From positions 2,624,001 through 2,688,000 of the forward strand of contig NC_010718.1 in NCBI RefSeq assembly GCF_000020005.1: a DNA stretch of 64,000 nucleotides, given 5' to 3'. Below are positions 28,193 through 37,136 of the stretch, one piece after another. The DNA comes from Natranaerobius thermophilus JW/NM-WN-LF (GTDB lineage: Bacteria > Bacillota > Natranaerobiia > Natranaerobiales > Natranaerobiaceae). The notes beneath the pieces were generated by a model that did not search any database, was not told where the DNA came from, and saw only the letters and a program-made list of their open reading frames with translations. Every line of letters begins with the position of its first letter. The first letter of the stretch is position 1. The position numbers and the translations under genes are program-made.

Positions 28193-28235
28193 ATTCGCAT
28201 TTGCCATCAAACTGTTACTTTTTAGAACAACAAAA

Positions 28236-28277
28236 ACTGCACCCCAAAAGTATCCTATCACACTTTCGGGGTGCAGT
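28236..28277 (-). terminator. Terminator after flavoprotein gene
   Basis: ACTGCACCCCAAAAGT (28236-28251) pairs with ACTTTCGGGGTGCAGT (28262-28277). On the minus strand it exits into TTTTTG. Confidence 0.92.
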
Positions 28278-28293
28278 CTTTTAACTTGAATAT

Positions 28294-30093
28294 TTATTTA
28301 GAAACGTTATCTCCCGCAATTCTACCAAAAACTATTAAATCTGCTATAGCGTTACCACCTAAGCGATTGTTACCATGAATTCCACCAGTGATTTCACCTG
28401 CAGCATAAAGCCCTTCAATTATTTCACCCTCTGTATCAATAACTTGAGCTTCTTCGTTTATCTTAATTCCACCCATGGTATGGTGAATAGCAGGTGCCAC
28501 TTCTTGGATATAGTAAGGTCCTTCTTTTAATTCTAATAGATCACCACGACGATTGAAGTCTTCATCTTCACCTTGTTTTACATATTCATTGTATTGTTCC
28601 ACCGTATTTTTAAGTTCATCAACATCAATCTCAAAAAATTCTGCTGCCTCTTCAATAGAGTCAGCTTTAATTATCTGATCAGTTTCCTTCAGGTTTTCAA
28701 ATTCTGTCATGTAATTATCCATATTACTATTTTCTTTTATATGGTTGTCCCACATTAGATAAGCTACAGACCCAGTTTGATCTAAAATAGCTTCAGAAAT
28801 CACATCACGACGATCTAACTCTTCGACAAATCTTTCGCCTTCCTGGTTAACTAAAATAGCACCATCAAATCTAGTATCTGCAACATATGACAAGTGACCC
28901 GTTTGCGTATTACAAGTGGGATAAGTTTGAATAAACTCCATATCTACTAAGTCAGCACCTATTTCTTTTGCCATTAGAATTCCTTCACCAGTTGCTCCTG
29001 GAACATTAGTAGTATTATATCTATCGTCAATGTCTGGATTATACTTTTGAGTCATATCAATATTTGCACCAAATCCACCGGTTGCCATAATAACCCCATC
29101 TTCTGCCTCAATATTTGCTATTTCTCCTTCATGATCTTCCACTTTTACACCTACAACTCTACCATCTTCATCCGTAAGTAATTCTTTTGCTTCAGTATTA
29201 AATTTAATTGGAATCTCATCATCCAAAGCTCGTTCCTCTAAACTACTAATCAGTTCTAGTCCGGAGCCACCAATTGGATAAAGTGCCCTGGGCACTTCAT
29301 GTCCTCCAAAATGCATAAGATAGTCATCGACAAATTCTACACCTACATAGTCTTTCATCCACTCCGCATCTTCAGTTACATTTTCTGCTAGTGTTTGCAC
29401 AAGATCTTCATCTGCTTCATAATCTCCGCCTTCAAGGGTATCTTCAACAAATTGATCTACACTGTCATCAATATCTGGGTTTTCCTGAACCCAAGTGTTT
29501 GGAGCATTAAACTCTCCTCCAGATACTAGGGTGTTACCACCTAAATAAGGCATCTTTTCTAATAACACAACATCTGCACCTTGTGACTTTGCTTCAATTG
29601 CTGATACTAGACCAGCACCTCCACCACCAACTACTACTACATCATAGGTAGAATCAGCGATTTCAGAAGCACTATCAACTTCAACCATTTCCCCTTCAAA
29701 GTATTCTTCAGCACCTGCCTCTTTTAATGCATCTTCAACTGCACTAACTAGTGCTAAACTTGTGACAGTTGCGCCTGAAATGGAGTCTACATTAGTATTG
29801 TTGTTTTCCACAATGGCTGGGATAATTTCTTCAAATACTGGATCTGTTAATATCTCAGATTCTTCATGAGATAAAACTTCGATATCAGAGATATCTTCAT
29901 CTTCAATTGTAACCTCTACTTCAATTTCTGCATTGTGTCCATATGAACTTCCCTCATATGTACCTTCTTCTAGTGCCAACTCTTCCTCTCCTGGTTCCTC
30001 TCCTACTTCCTTATCTCCATTGCATCCCACGGAGAATGTGAACAGCAGAACAAATGTTAACATAATTAATAATAAGTTTCTCTTTTGAAACAT
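28294..30093 (-). CDS. Secreted lipoprotein flavoprotein reductase (fumarate reductase/flavocytochrome c-type, FMN-binding plus FAD domains)
   Basis: The protein has 599 residues from the ATG at 30093 behind GGAGGGGG. A lipoprotein signal ends at FSVGC. Residues about 45-130 form an FMN_bind domain with the flavinylation motif VDSISGATVTS, where ApbE would attach FMN through the Thr. Residues about 150-600 are the FAD_binding_2 reductase with VVVVGGGGAGLVSAIEA, MATGGFGAN, the arginine-containing FVEELDRRDVIS, HHTMGGIKI and NNRLGGNAIADL. These cover the main catalytic segments of fumarate, methacrylate and urocanate reductases. It lacks the heme domain. It probably reduces an enoate-type acceptor outside the membrane. 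The two-component genes directly upstream on the same strand may regulate it. The substrate is not determined. Confidence 0.88.
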   Translation of the reverse strand: MFQKRNLLLIMLTFVLLFTFSVGCNGDKEVGEEPGEEELALEEGTYEGSSYGHNAEIEVEVTIEDEDISDIEVLSHEESEILTDPVFEEIIPAIVENNNTNVDSISGATVTSLALVSAVEDALKEAGAEEYFEGEMVEVDSASEIADSTYDVVVVGGGGAGLVSAIEAKSQGADVVLLEKMPYLGGNTLVSGGEFNAPNTWVQENPDIDDSVDQFVEDTLEGGDYEADEDLVQTLAENVTEDAEWMKDYVGVEFVDDYLMHFGGHEVPRALYPIGGSGLELISSLEERALDDEIPIKFNTEAKELLTDEDGRVVGVKVEDHEGEIANIEAEDGVIMATGGFGANIDMTQKYNPDIDDRYNTTNVPGATGEGILMAKEIGADLVDMEFIQTYPTCNTQTGHLSYVADTRFDGAILVNQEGERFVEELDRRDVISEAILDQTGSVAYLMWDNHIKENSNMDNYMTEFENLKETDQIIKADSIEEAAEFFEIDVDELKNTVEQYNEYVKQGEDEDFNRRGDLLELKEGPYYIQEVAPAIHHTMGGIKINEEAQVIDTEGEIIEGLYAAGEITGGIHGNNRLGGNAIADLIVFGRIAGDNVSK

Positions 30094-30290
30094 ATACAAC
30101 CCCCTCCTTTTAACTTGTTATACATTTCTTAACACAACCAAATTATAAGCTAAGAAACGATTTTTGTATTTGCACAAATTTCAGGTTTTTTGACTTTTCT
30201 TTAAGCTTGTATAATAGAGTCAAGCCTTTAAAAAATTAGAGGATAAACCCTTAAATGATTCAAACACTTTTGGGACAACCTCTTCCTTTA

Positions 30291-31046
30291 TCATTTTATA
30301 TACTTGTTCCTATAATCAAGAGGTGACACCCCTTCATATTTTTTAAAAATGCGGCTGAAATAATGTTGACTTTGGTAACCAATTTTTAATACTATTTCAT
30401 ACATTTTTATTCCTGGTAGATCTTCTTTTAACAGTTCCTTTGCTTTTTTTATTCGAACTCTAGTAAGGTATTCTTTAAATGAATATCCCAGCTCTTCTTT
30501 CATAAGTGTACTTAGGTAGCTTTTATTAATATTAAAATTTTTTGCTATTTTTTCCAAAGATAAATCGGATTTGTAATAATTGTCATGTATATGTTCCATG
30601 ACCTTTTGTACTAAAAGTGAATAGTTTTTATTTTCATAGTAATTTTTGTTAATTTCTAAATCTGGATATTGAATGCGTAGGGCTTTATCAATATTTTCTA
30701 ATGTTTTAAAGAAGTCTGTTTTCGGAACAGGTTTCAATAAGTAATCAAATACCTGTAACTTGATTGCTTCATGAGCATATTCAAAATAATCATACCCTGT
30801 TACCATGACTAAGATAGCTTTTGGGTTTTTAGATTTAATTAATTTAGCCAATTCTAACCCATTAGATTCAGCAATTCTAATATCTAAAAAGAAGAAGTGA
30901 GGATCTTTATTATCTGTAAGTTCCAGGGTTTCTTGACTATTAGCTGCCGATCCTACAAATTTAAAAGGATATCCATATTCTTGGATCCATCTTCCAAACC
31001 CTCGACGGATTTTAGGCTCATCATCAACTACAACTGCTTTCCACAT
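30291..31046 (-). CDS. Response regulator, REC plus AraC-type HTH (YesN-like)
   Basis: A protein of 251 residues. The receiver domain (about 1-120) has the acidic pair VVDDEPKIRRG, phosphoacceptor Asp in FFFLDIR, Thr in MVTGYDYFEY and Lys in LLKPV. The C-terminal third is an AraC/XylS HTH pair (SLEKIAKNFNINKSYLSTLM, IVLKIGYQSQHYFSRIFKKY). The ATG lies two bases after the kinase stop, so kinase and regulator are one operon. The likely target is the secreted flavoprotein gene downstream. With the kinase gene broken, its phosphorylation is in doubt. Confidence 0.92.
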   Translation of the reverse strand: MWKAVVVDDEPKIRRGFGRWIQEYGYPFKFVGSAANSQETLELTDNKDPHFFFLDIRIAESNGLELAKLIKSKNPKAILVMVTGYDYFEYAHEAIKLQVFDYLLKPVPKTDFFKTLENIDKALRIQYPDLEINKNYYENKNYSLLVQKVMEHIHDNYYKSDLSLEKIAKNFNINKSYLSTLMKEELGYSFKEYLTRVRIKKAKELLKEDLPGIKMYEIVLKIGYQSQHYFSRIFKKYEGVSPLDYRNKYIK

Positions 31047-31047
31047 A

Positions 31048-32345
31048 TTAATCCTCTCCTTTCACTAAAGGAAATCTAATAGTAACTTTTGTCCAACCAT
31101 TTTCTACATCTATATTTAAACCATAGCTAGTACCATATGCTAACTGAATTCGCATATTAGTACTATATAGTCCAAAACCTATATTTTCACCTGGCTTTTC
31201 ATTTGTTTTCAAGGCATGATTTATCCTTTTTAATTCATCAAAAGATAGTCTAGACCCATTATTTTTAATAATTGTTACTAACTCATTGTTTTCTCTTATA
31301 AGTTCGAGGATAATTTCACATGTAGAATAATCTTGATTTTTGAAACCATGGAGAATAGCGTTTTCTACTATTGGTTGTAAAATAAGTTTTAAAATCTTGT
31401 TATCTGTTAAATTTTCATCGTACTTCACCTGATAATTTAGCATATCTTCATATCTAGCTTTTTGTAGGCGTAGGTAACTTTCTATATGATCTAATTCTTT
31501 TTCGATAGTAATATATTCATCACCTGAATTAAGACCAATTCGATAGAATGTACCTAACTCTTCTAAAAGTTCAACTGCTTCTTGTGAATTATCTTCTAAG
31601 ATAGACCATCTGATAGTATCTAAGGTATTATATAGAAAATGTGGTTTTATCTGGGACTGAAGTACCTTTAGCTCATTTTTGCGTTTTTGGTGATGCTCTT
31701 TATCTAAAAGATTAATAAGAGTTTTTATTTTTTGGATCATATTATTAAAACCAGCACCTAATTGTCCAATTTCATCTTTGTTATTATAGTTAAAGGTCAC
31801 ATCTAGATCACCTTGCTCTGCTTTTTTCATCAACTGTTGTAGATGTATAATAGGATTGGCAATTGATGAAGACAAAGCAAGAGAAATGATTATTAAAACA
31901 GCTATAATAATCCCACCAAAAACTATTATTGTTAAAATTAATTGATCAGTATCTTTGGTCATTTCAGACTTAGAAAAATCTATTCCCAGGGACCAGCCGT
32001 CTGTATTTGGAATAGGCGAATGAATCACTACCCTTTTTTCATCATCTGGTGTTTTAATAGTTTGGATACCTTCTTCACCTCTTAACATCTCTTTCCCCAC
32101 TTCTTATCATCATCCTTAGATATTAATGTTTCTGTTTCTGATAAAATTCTTAGTTCACAAATCCGTTGCTCTAGCCATTCCCCTATCTGTTCTGACCTAG
32201 CTGTAACAACCTGCTGATTCAGATCTTTTGTCAGTGGTATATTAGTGCTAGCTATTTGGTTTTTAATTACAAATACTAATAATAAGACAATAATAGTTGT
32301 AAATGATCCAAAGTATAATAATATTTTACTTCGTAGAGATCTCAT
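31048..32345 (-). pseudogene. YesM-type sensor histidine kinase with deleted sensor domain and frameshift
   Basis: Two frames carry the two ends of one kinase. The first (ATG at 32345 behind AGGGGAG, stop near 32102) has the N-terminal membrane helix and the start of an extracytoplasmic domain (RSEQIGEWLEQRICELRIL). The second (frame open from about 32100 to 31048) begins with the end of a dCache-type sensor (GKEMLRGEEGIQTI, HSPIPNTDGWSLGI). It continues with a membrane helix, HAMP, the His_kinase segment LQSQIKPHFLYNTLDTI with its phosphoacceptor His, and HATPase motifs (IVENAILHGF, IGFGLYSTNMR). Most of the sensor, perhaps 150 or more residues, is missing, and the frames do not match. An internal deletion best explains this. 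The C-terminal part alone could still be expressed. Confidence 0.82.
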
Positions 32346-32756
32346 ATTAACTCCCCTATCCATGAGTTTTCTACTTAAATTATAACTGAAGTCGACATAA
32401 AATGACAATCTAGGTCACAACTCAATTTCGGACAGGCATCTTATATAGTTGTATTATAAAACATTCAATGTGAGAGAATTATGTGGCTTTGGCTACATCT
32501 TAGCGAGTTAACAATAGAACTGTAAGCATATTACAAGATTAGGAAGGAATATTTAAAGCATTAATAGAAATTAAATTACATGAAATAAATTCCAAAATTT
32601 ACCCAACAATAAATTAACAAAATTTTTAGTGTACACATAAGCAAAAAATTTAATATTAGAAAATTAGGTCCTTATTAATTTACAGATGATGATTACAGAT
32701 AATCAGAAACACTTCGCCTCTGCAAACTAGTGGAGAGAATATCAATAAATTAATAA
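32346..32756. other. Intergenic region upstream of cobalamin riboswitch
   Basis: AT-rich sequence between the divergent kinase operon and the riboswitch unit. It must hold promoters for both, but no convincing -10/-35 pair or other element was identified. Confidence 0.4.
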
Positions 32757-32893
32757 GGTTAAATTGGAAGTTCGGTGAAAATCCGGCGCGGTCCCGCCAC
32801 TGTAATGGGGAGATTATTTTCTTATAATGCCACTGGAGAATCAAACTCTGGGAAGGCAAAAATAATCTATGAACCTAAGCCAGGACACATGCC
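32757..32893 (+). promoter_or_regulatory. Cobalamin riboswitch 1, before BTAD-type regulator gene
   Basis: The conserved cobalamin aptamer segments appear in order: TTCGGTGAAAATCCGGCGCG, GTCCCGCCACTGTAATGGGG, GCCACTGG, CTCTGGGAAGGC and AGCCAGGACACATGCC. A rho-independent terminator at 32988-33016 lies between it and the gene starting at about 33080-33136, so control by transcription termination is likely. Confidence 0.95.
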
Positions 32894-32987
32894 TAATTTA
32901 GTTTACCTTTGAACTACGATAGATAGGGAGGTGAACTGTGCATATTTTGAATTGATATTCTAAATCAAATATCTGATATTTACAGTT

Positions 32988-33020
32988 AACTTCCTCCTTT
33001 GTGAGGAAGTTTTTATTTTT
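32988..33020 (+). terminator. Terminator in cobalamin riboswitch 1 expression platform
   Basis: AACTTCCTC (32988-32996) pairs with GAGGAAGTT (33003-33011), followed by TTTTATTTTT. Confidence 0.9.
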
Positions 33021-33135
33021 AGTTGACATAACTTTTTTGTTCTTAAAAGTCACGAAATCGGAAGAAGGGGGTTAATTTTATGCGTTATGTTTTAAATTGT
33101 AAAATGGAGAAAAAAAATCCCTAGAAATATACACC

Positions 33136-33879
33136 TTGGGGCAATTTGAAATGAAGACAAATGAAGAAGCTTTTTCAGACAAACATAAAAGGTCTAATAA
33201 AGTCTGGGAATTGTTTAAGTTTTTGTTAATTAATAGGAATAAGAGACTCCATCCCAACAACATCGTAGAAGAATTGTGGCCAGATCAGGAGTATATCGAT
33301 CCAAAAGATGCAGTTAAATCACTTGTATATAGATTACGAAGATTATTAAAACAACATAAAAGCTTAAAGGATCATGTCTTCATAGACTCCTCACAAGGGT
33401 GCTACCTTTTTTATTTATCAGAAGATTCTTGGGTAGATATTGATGAATTTGAGAGTTTATCATTTAAAGCTAAAGAAAATAACCACAAGGAAAGGGAAAC
33501 AGCTATGTTTTATTATCACAATGCAATTTCCCTTTATAGAGGTACTTTTTTATCTGAATATCCCTGTAAAAGTTGGGTCTTTCCAATTCGCCAATATTAT
33601 CGAAGGTTATACACAAATAATTTAATTGATCTTGTTGAATTATTAAAAGAAACAGAAGAATATCGAGCAATTCAAAATCTATGCGAGAAAGCTTTTATTA
33701 TTGATTTGTTAATAGAAACAGAAAAAATCCATGTACACTACATGGAGGCCCTGGTAGCCGAAGGACAAGTCGCTGATGCCTTGTCACATTTTGATTTTAT
33801 TAAAACAGTACTTGAAAAGGAATTAGGTATTGGTCCTTCGGACTATATGACGGAATACTATAAGTCATTAAAAAGATAA
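33136..33879 (+). CDS. OmpR-type wHTH plus BTAD transcriptional regulator under B12 control
   Basis: The frame encodes a winged helix (RSNKVWELFKFLLINRNKRL, VEELWPDQEYIDPKDAVKSL, VYRLRRLLKQ) followed by a bacterial transcriptional activator domain (about residues 95-245) as in SARP/DnrI-like regulators. The true N-terminus is unclear. Sequence SLEIYTLGQFEMK before the TTG at 33136 is typical of the family start, but the in-frame path upstream meets TAA at 33100. The well-placed ATG at 33080 is out of frame unless the A8 tract at 33110-33117 gains one A. The gene follows cobalamin riboswitch 1 and its terminator. It probably activates or represses nearby cobalamin or metal genes; the target is inferred only from position. 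Confidence 0.8.
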   Translation: MGQFEMKTNEEAFSDKHKRSNKVWELFKFLLINRNKRLHPNNIVEELWPDQEYIDPKDAVKSLVYRLRRLLKQHKSLKDHVFIDSSQGCYLFYLSEDSWVDIDEFESLSFKAKENNHKERETAMFYYHNAISLYRGTFLSEYPCKSWVFPIRQYYRRLYTNNLIDLVELLKETEEYRAIQNLCEKAFIIDLLIETEKIHVHYMEALVAEGQVADALSHFDFIKTVLEKELGIGPSDYMTEYYKSLKR

Positions 33880-33987
33880 TCGATAATAAATAATTCAGTG
33901 TCACCTGATTGTCACCAGTATAACACCAAAATAACACATCTAAATGATAAATTACAGTTACAGTAATAAAAAAATGAATACCGAAAT

Positions 33988-34142
33988 ATAACAGGTGCCT
34001 GTAAAAAGGCTTAAAAGGGAAACCGGTGAAAATCCGGTACGATCCCGTCACTGTGAGCACGAGTCGACCCCATTATTCCACTGGCGAAACGCTGGGAAGG
34101 AGGGGAAGATGATGACTGTAAGTCAGGAGACCTACCTGTTAT
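33988..34142 (+). promoter_or_regulatory. Cobalamin riboswitch 2, before cobalt/nickel ECF transporter operon
   Basis: ATAACAGGT and ACCTGTTAT close the outer helix. Inside are GGGAAACCGGTGAAAATCCGG, GATCCCGTCACTGTGAGCAC, the ATTCCACTGGCG segment, GCTGGGAAGGAGG and AAGTCAGGAGACC, all conserved cobalamin aptamer blocks. Terminator-like hairpins follow before cbiQ. Confidence 0.96.
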
Positions 34143-34227
34143 ATTAGCTGCATTCCCTTCGGGTGAAAGGGCTGGGCTGCGCATAAAATGTCGCGGTAGT
34201 ATTCACCACGGCGTTTTTTTATGGACT

Positions 34228-34265
34228 ATTCCGGCTCTAGGTTATGAAGGCCGGATATTTTTTTG
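34228..34265 (+). terminator. Terminator in cobalamin riboswitch 2 expression platform
   Basis: ATTCCGGC (from 34228) pairs with GCCGGAT before a run of T at about 34257-34264. An imperfect CGCGGT..ACC..GCG hairpin with a T7 run (about 34191-34220) just upstream could act as well. Confidence 0.75.
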
Positions 34266-34401
34266 TCAAAAATCCTAGTCCGGTAGTTAACAGGCCCTGT
34301 CACCATTAACAAAGATTCACTTATTAATTATTAAGAAAAATTATAGTCAGGAGGTGACGGCCATAGTAAATCAAAAACCTTAAAAAGTGAGGGAAACATC
34401 T

Positions 34402-35148
34402 TTGTGCAGTGCTAAGAGTTCTTTTTCAAACCAAAATCAGAAAAACATAAACAACTATCATCCCTGGGAACCAAGGACAAAATTGGTAGCAGGAGTCATA
34501 TTTGTTTTCGGAACTATCAGTTTAGACAATATTTCGTTGTTATCAGCTGCCTTACTATTTTCAGTAGTCTTTGCCCTTTGTTCAGGTCTCAATCTAAGGC
34601 TACTCATAAAAAAACTATCTATTTTAATTCCATTTTTGGCTTTAATGAATATACCCTTGATTTTTGGAGCTGGATTCCCACTATCAATGGATCGAGTAGA
34701 ATTTGCAGCTTTGATTTCTTTAAGGGCCCTTACTTCTATGACTTTTACACTGTTTGTTTTTATCAATCAACCAATTGAGGAAATGCTTGAAGCCATGGAA
34801 CACCTTAAAGTTCCTTCTGTGATAACAACAGTAATTTATTTGGCATATCGATATGGATTTTTATTTATCAAAGAAATTCAAATCAATATGACTGCATTAA
34901 AGGCACGTCTTTTTACAACTCGTTTAAATAAATACACTTTAAAAACTTTAGGAGAGTTAGCAGGAGGAATATTTATTAAAGCTATTCATCATTCAGAGAT
35001 AGTTCATCAGGCTATGGCTGCTAGGGGTTTTCAAGGTAAAATACCTGTTGGCAAACCTGAGCCAATTAAAAAAACGGATATAATTAAAACAATTTTGCCA
35101 GTTTTATTCATGATTTTTCTGATCATTATTGAACAGGTGGTGTTTTAA
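34402..35148 (+). CDS. cbiQ: ECF transporter T component, CbiQ family
   Basis: A transmembrane coupling protein of 248 residues. I chose TTG at 34402 because GTGAGGG just upstream looks like its ribosome binding site; the GTG at 34387 overlaps that sequence. Four to five membrane helices and the coupling-helix motifs LRALTSM and AMAARGFQGK are typical of CbiQ/EcfT. It links substrate-binding CbiM to the ATPase. Its stop overlaps the start of cbiO. The operon is under cobalamin riboswitch 2, as expected for cobalt import used for B12 synthesis. Confidence 0.92.
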   Translation: MCSAKSSFSNQNQKNINNYHPWEPRTKLVAGVIFVFGTISLDNISLLSAALLFSVVFALCSGLNLRLLIKKLSILIPFLALMNIPLIFGAGFPLSMDRVEFAALISLRALTSMTFTLFVFINQPIEEMLEAMEHLKVPSVITTVIYLAYRYGFLFIKEIQINMTALKARLFTTRLNKYTLKTLGELAGGIFIKAIHHSEIVHQAMAARGFQGKIPVGKPEPIKKTDIIKTILPVLFMIFLIIIEQVVF

Positions 35149-35939
35149 TGGCCTTTGCTATCGAAATAAACGATTTAAACTATACCTACCCTGATCAAAC
35201 CCCTGCATTAACAGGAATTAATCTTAAAATTACAAAACAGAAAAAAACAGCCATTTTAGGTGCTAACGGTAGTGGGAAAACAACACTCATTTATCATATC
35301 AACGGTACAATTCAAAGTCAGGATGGAGAGCTGAAAGTTTTAGACAAAACTATTAATAAAGAAAATATCAATAACATACGTCAAGCAGTTGGACTTCTAT
35401 TTGACAATCCAGATAACCAACTTTTCTCAACTACCGTTTATGGTGATATTGCTTTTGGCCCTCGCAATCTCAATCTAGAACAAAACGAAATAAACAAAAG
35501 GGTGGAAATGGCCATAGAAAAAGTTGGTATTGAAAATCTTTCTGAAAGACCGCCATATAGTTTGAGTCTTGGTCAGAAAAAACGAGCAGCCATTGCTGGA
35601 ATTTTAGCCATGAAACCACAAATTTTGGTCTGTGATGAACCTTTTTCCGGATTAGACCCCAGCATATCCCTTCAATTAAGGGAAATATTAGATGATTTAA
35701 AAGAACAAGGGGCTACATTGGTTTACAGCACTCATGATGTTGACCTAACTTATGCATGGGCTGACGAAGTGGTTATTATGAAGGAAGGACAAGTTTTAAA
35801 ATCAGGGCCAGTAGATATTTTGCGTGAAGAAAGGCTCATGGAAAAGTCTGGCCTACCCCTGCCAATGTTGGCAGAATTATTTAAGCATAGTAAATACAAT
35901 CCACATACAGTTCAAGAAGCTTCGAGATTAATCACCTAA
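35148..35939 (+). CDS. cbiO: ECF transporter ATPase, CbiO family
   Basis: An ABC ATPase of 263 residues with Walker A GANGSGKTT, Q-loop region GLLFDNPDNQLFS (typical of ECF ATPases), signature LSLGQKKRAAIAG, Walker B ILVCDEPFSGLDP and the switch His in STHDVDL. It drives cobalt or nickel uptake with CbiQ and CbiM. It overlaps cbiQ by one base and is followed at once by an 11-bp hairpin. Confidence 0.95.
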   Translation: MAFAIEINDLNYTYPDQTPALTGINLKITKQKKTAILGANGSGKTTLIYHINGTIQSQDGELKVLDKTINKENINNIRQAVGLLFDNPDNQLFSTTVYGDIAFGPRNLNLEQNEINKRVEMAIEKVGIENLSERPPYSLSLGQKKRAAIAGILAMKPQILVCDEPFSGLDPSISLQLREILDDLKEQGATLVYSTHDVDLTYAWADEVVIMKEGQVLKSGPVDILREERLMEKSGLPLPMLAELFKHSKYNPHTVQEASRLIT

Positions 35940-35970
35940 TATCTTTTATGAAGAAACTTATAAAAGATAT
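35939..35970 (+). other. Perfect intraoperonic hairpin after cbiO, with tandem 14-bp repeat downstream
   Basis: ATATCTTTTAT (35939-35949) pairs perfectly with ATAAAAGATAT (35960-35970). TGAGTAGATATGAA then occurs twice head to tail at 35979-36006. There is no T-run, so RNA processing or stabilisation is more likely than termination. Confidence 0.55.
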
Positions 35971-36034
35971 GGATCTGTTGAGTAGATATGAATGAGTAGA
36001 TATGAAAAATAACCAATTTAAAGGAGGGTTTTTA

Positions 36035-36496
36035 ATGTTTAAAAAAGGGTTTACTTTAATTTTAGTTTTGTTATTGGGAGTGATGGTTTTTAGTGGCTGT
36101 GGTGAAAGCCAACCAACCGAAGAGGAAGCAGGACATTCTGATAACGGTGTGACCTTCGAGATTATTGACCGAAGCATAGATGAAGTCGTAGATTATCACC
36201 ATGATGACCACTGGCATTCAGGCCTGCCAGAAATTCCTTTAAACGATAATATTTCACTAGGTGCCAACATAATCGACGAAAATGAAGAAGAAATCGAGCT
36301 TGATGGAGAGCATCACGCACTAGGCATTGATTTTGCCGACGATGCCAATGAAGATATTGTAAGTTTAGATGAACACGGAGATCATGTGCATATCATAGGT
36401 GAAAAAGAGGGTGAAACCGAAGTTATATTCCAATTATTGCATGATGGCGAAGTTGAACATGAAACGGTACCGATTCCTGCAGAAGTCGCAAAATAA
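36035..36496 (+). CDS. His-rich metal-binding lipoprotein in cobalt/nickel ECF operon
   Basis: The protein has 153 residues from the ATG at 36035 behind AAAGGAGGG; an upstream ATG at 36002 is less well placed. A lipoprotein signal ends VFSGC. The mature protein is acidic and has metal-ligand clusters: YHHDDHWHSG, GEHHALG, DEHGDHVHII and LLHDGEVEH. No known domain name can be given with confidence. Its position between cbiO and cbiM, and its surface anchoring, suggest it binds Co2+ or Ni2+ outside the membrane and hands it to the importer. That role is an inference. Confidence 0.8.
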   Translation: MFKKGFTLILVLLLGVMVFSGCGESQPTEEEAGHSDNGVTFEIIDRSIDEVVDYHHDDHWHSGLPEIPLNDNISLGANIIDENEEEIELDGEHHALGIDFADDANEDIVSLDEHGDHVHIIGEKEGETEVIFQLLHDGEVEHETVPIPAEVAK

Positions 36497-36522
36497 CTTA
36501 ATTTATAAGGGGTGGTTTTAAA

Positions 36523-37128
36523 GTGCATATTGCCGATGGAGTACTCAGCCTTCCTGTAGTTGTATCTACTTTTGGCGCAACTGCAGCTGCCGTGGGATAC
36601 TCTGTTAAAGGGATCGAAGAAGAAGAAGTTCCAAAAATAAGTTTAATGGCTGGAGGATTTTTCGCCGTATCTTTAATCAGTATACCGGTGGGACCTTCAA
36701 CTATCCACCCCCTTTTTGCTGGTTTACTAGGGGTGATATTGGGGAAAAGGGCCCCTCTTGCCATATTTGTCGGACTTTTATTACAAGCAGTCCTCTTTCA
36801 ACATGGCGGTTTAACTACCCTGGGGGCCAATACGTTTATGCTTGCAGTTCCAGCTTTGCTTTCATATAAAATATACTATGGTATAGTGAACCGTGGTGCT
36901 TTATTTAAAGGCGCATTAGTTGGTGGACTAGCTGTGGTAATTACAGTAATAATTTTAATTTTGCTCTTATTACTGGCTAATTTCCAATTTACTGAGGGAA
37001 CTTTTTCTACAATTAATATCTTGGTCGTTGGGCACTTACCGTTAATTTTTATCGAAGCACTAGTTACAGGGTCAGCATTAAAATTAGTTGAACACTCGAA
37101 CCCGGAACTATTAAACATAGCGAGGTGA
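36523..37128 (+). CDS. cbiM: Cobalt/nickel ECF transporter substrate-binding subunit, CbiM/NikM family
   Basis: A membrane protein of 201 residues with about six helices. It starts at GTG giving MHIADGVLS, which fits the family: the free N-terminus, His2 and the later His in LFQHGGLTTLGAN form the metal site of CbiM/NikM. Further family sequence is PVGPSTIHPLFAGLLGVILG and APLAIFVGLLLQA. AAGGGGTGG lies upstream. The stop overlaps the next small gene. Cobalt is favoured over nickel because the operon follows a cobalamin riboswitch, but the sequence alone does not decide. Confidence 0.93.
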   Translation: MHIADGVLSLPVVVSTFGATAAAVGYSVKGIEEEEVPKISLMAGGFFAVSLISIPVGPSTIHPLFAGLLGVILGKRAPLAIFVGLLLQAVLFQHGGLTTLGANTFMLAVPALLSYKIYYGIVNRGALFKGALVGGLAVVITVIILILLLLLANFQFTEGTFSTINILVVGHLPLIFIEALVTGSALKLVEHSNPELLNIAR

Positions 37129-37136
37129 TAGAAATA

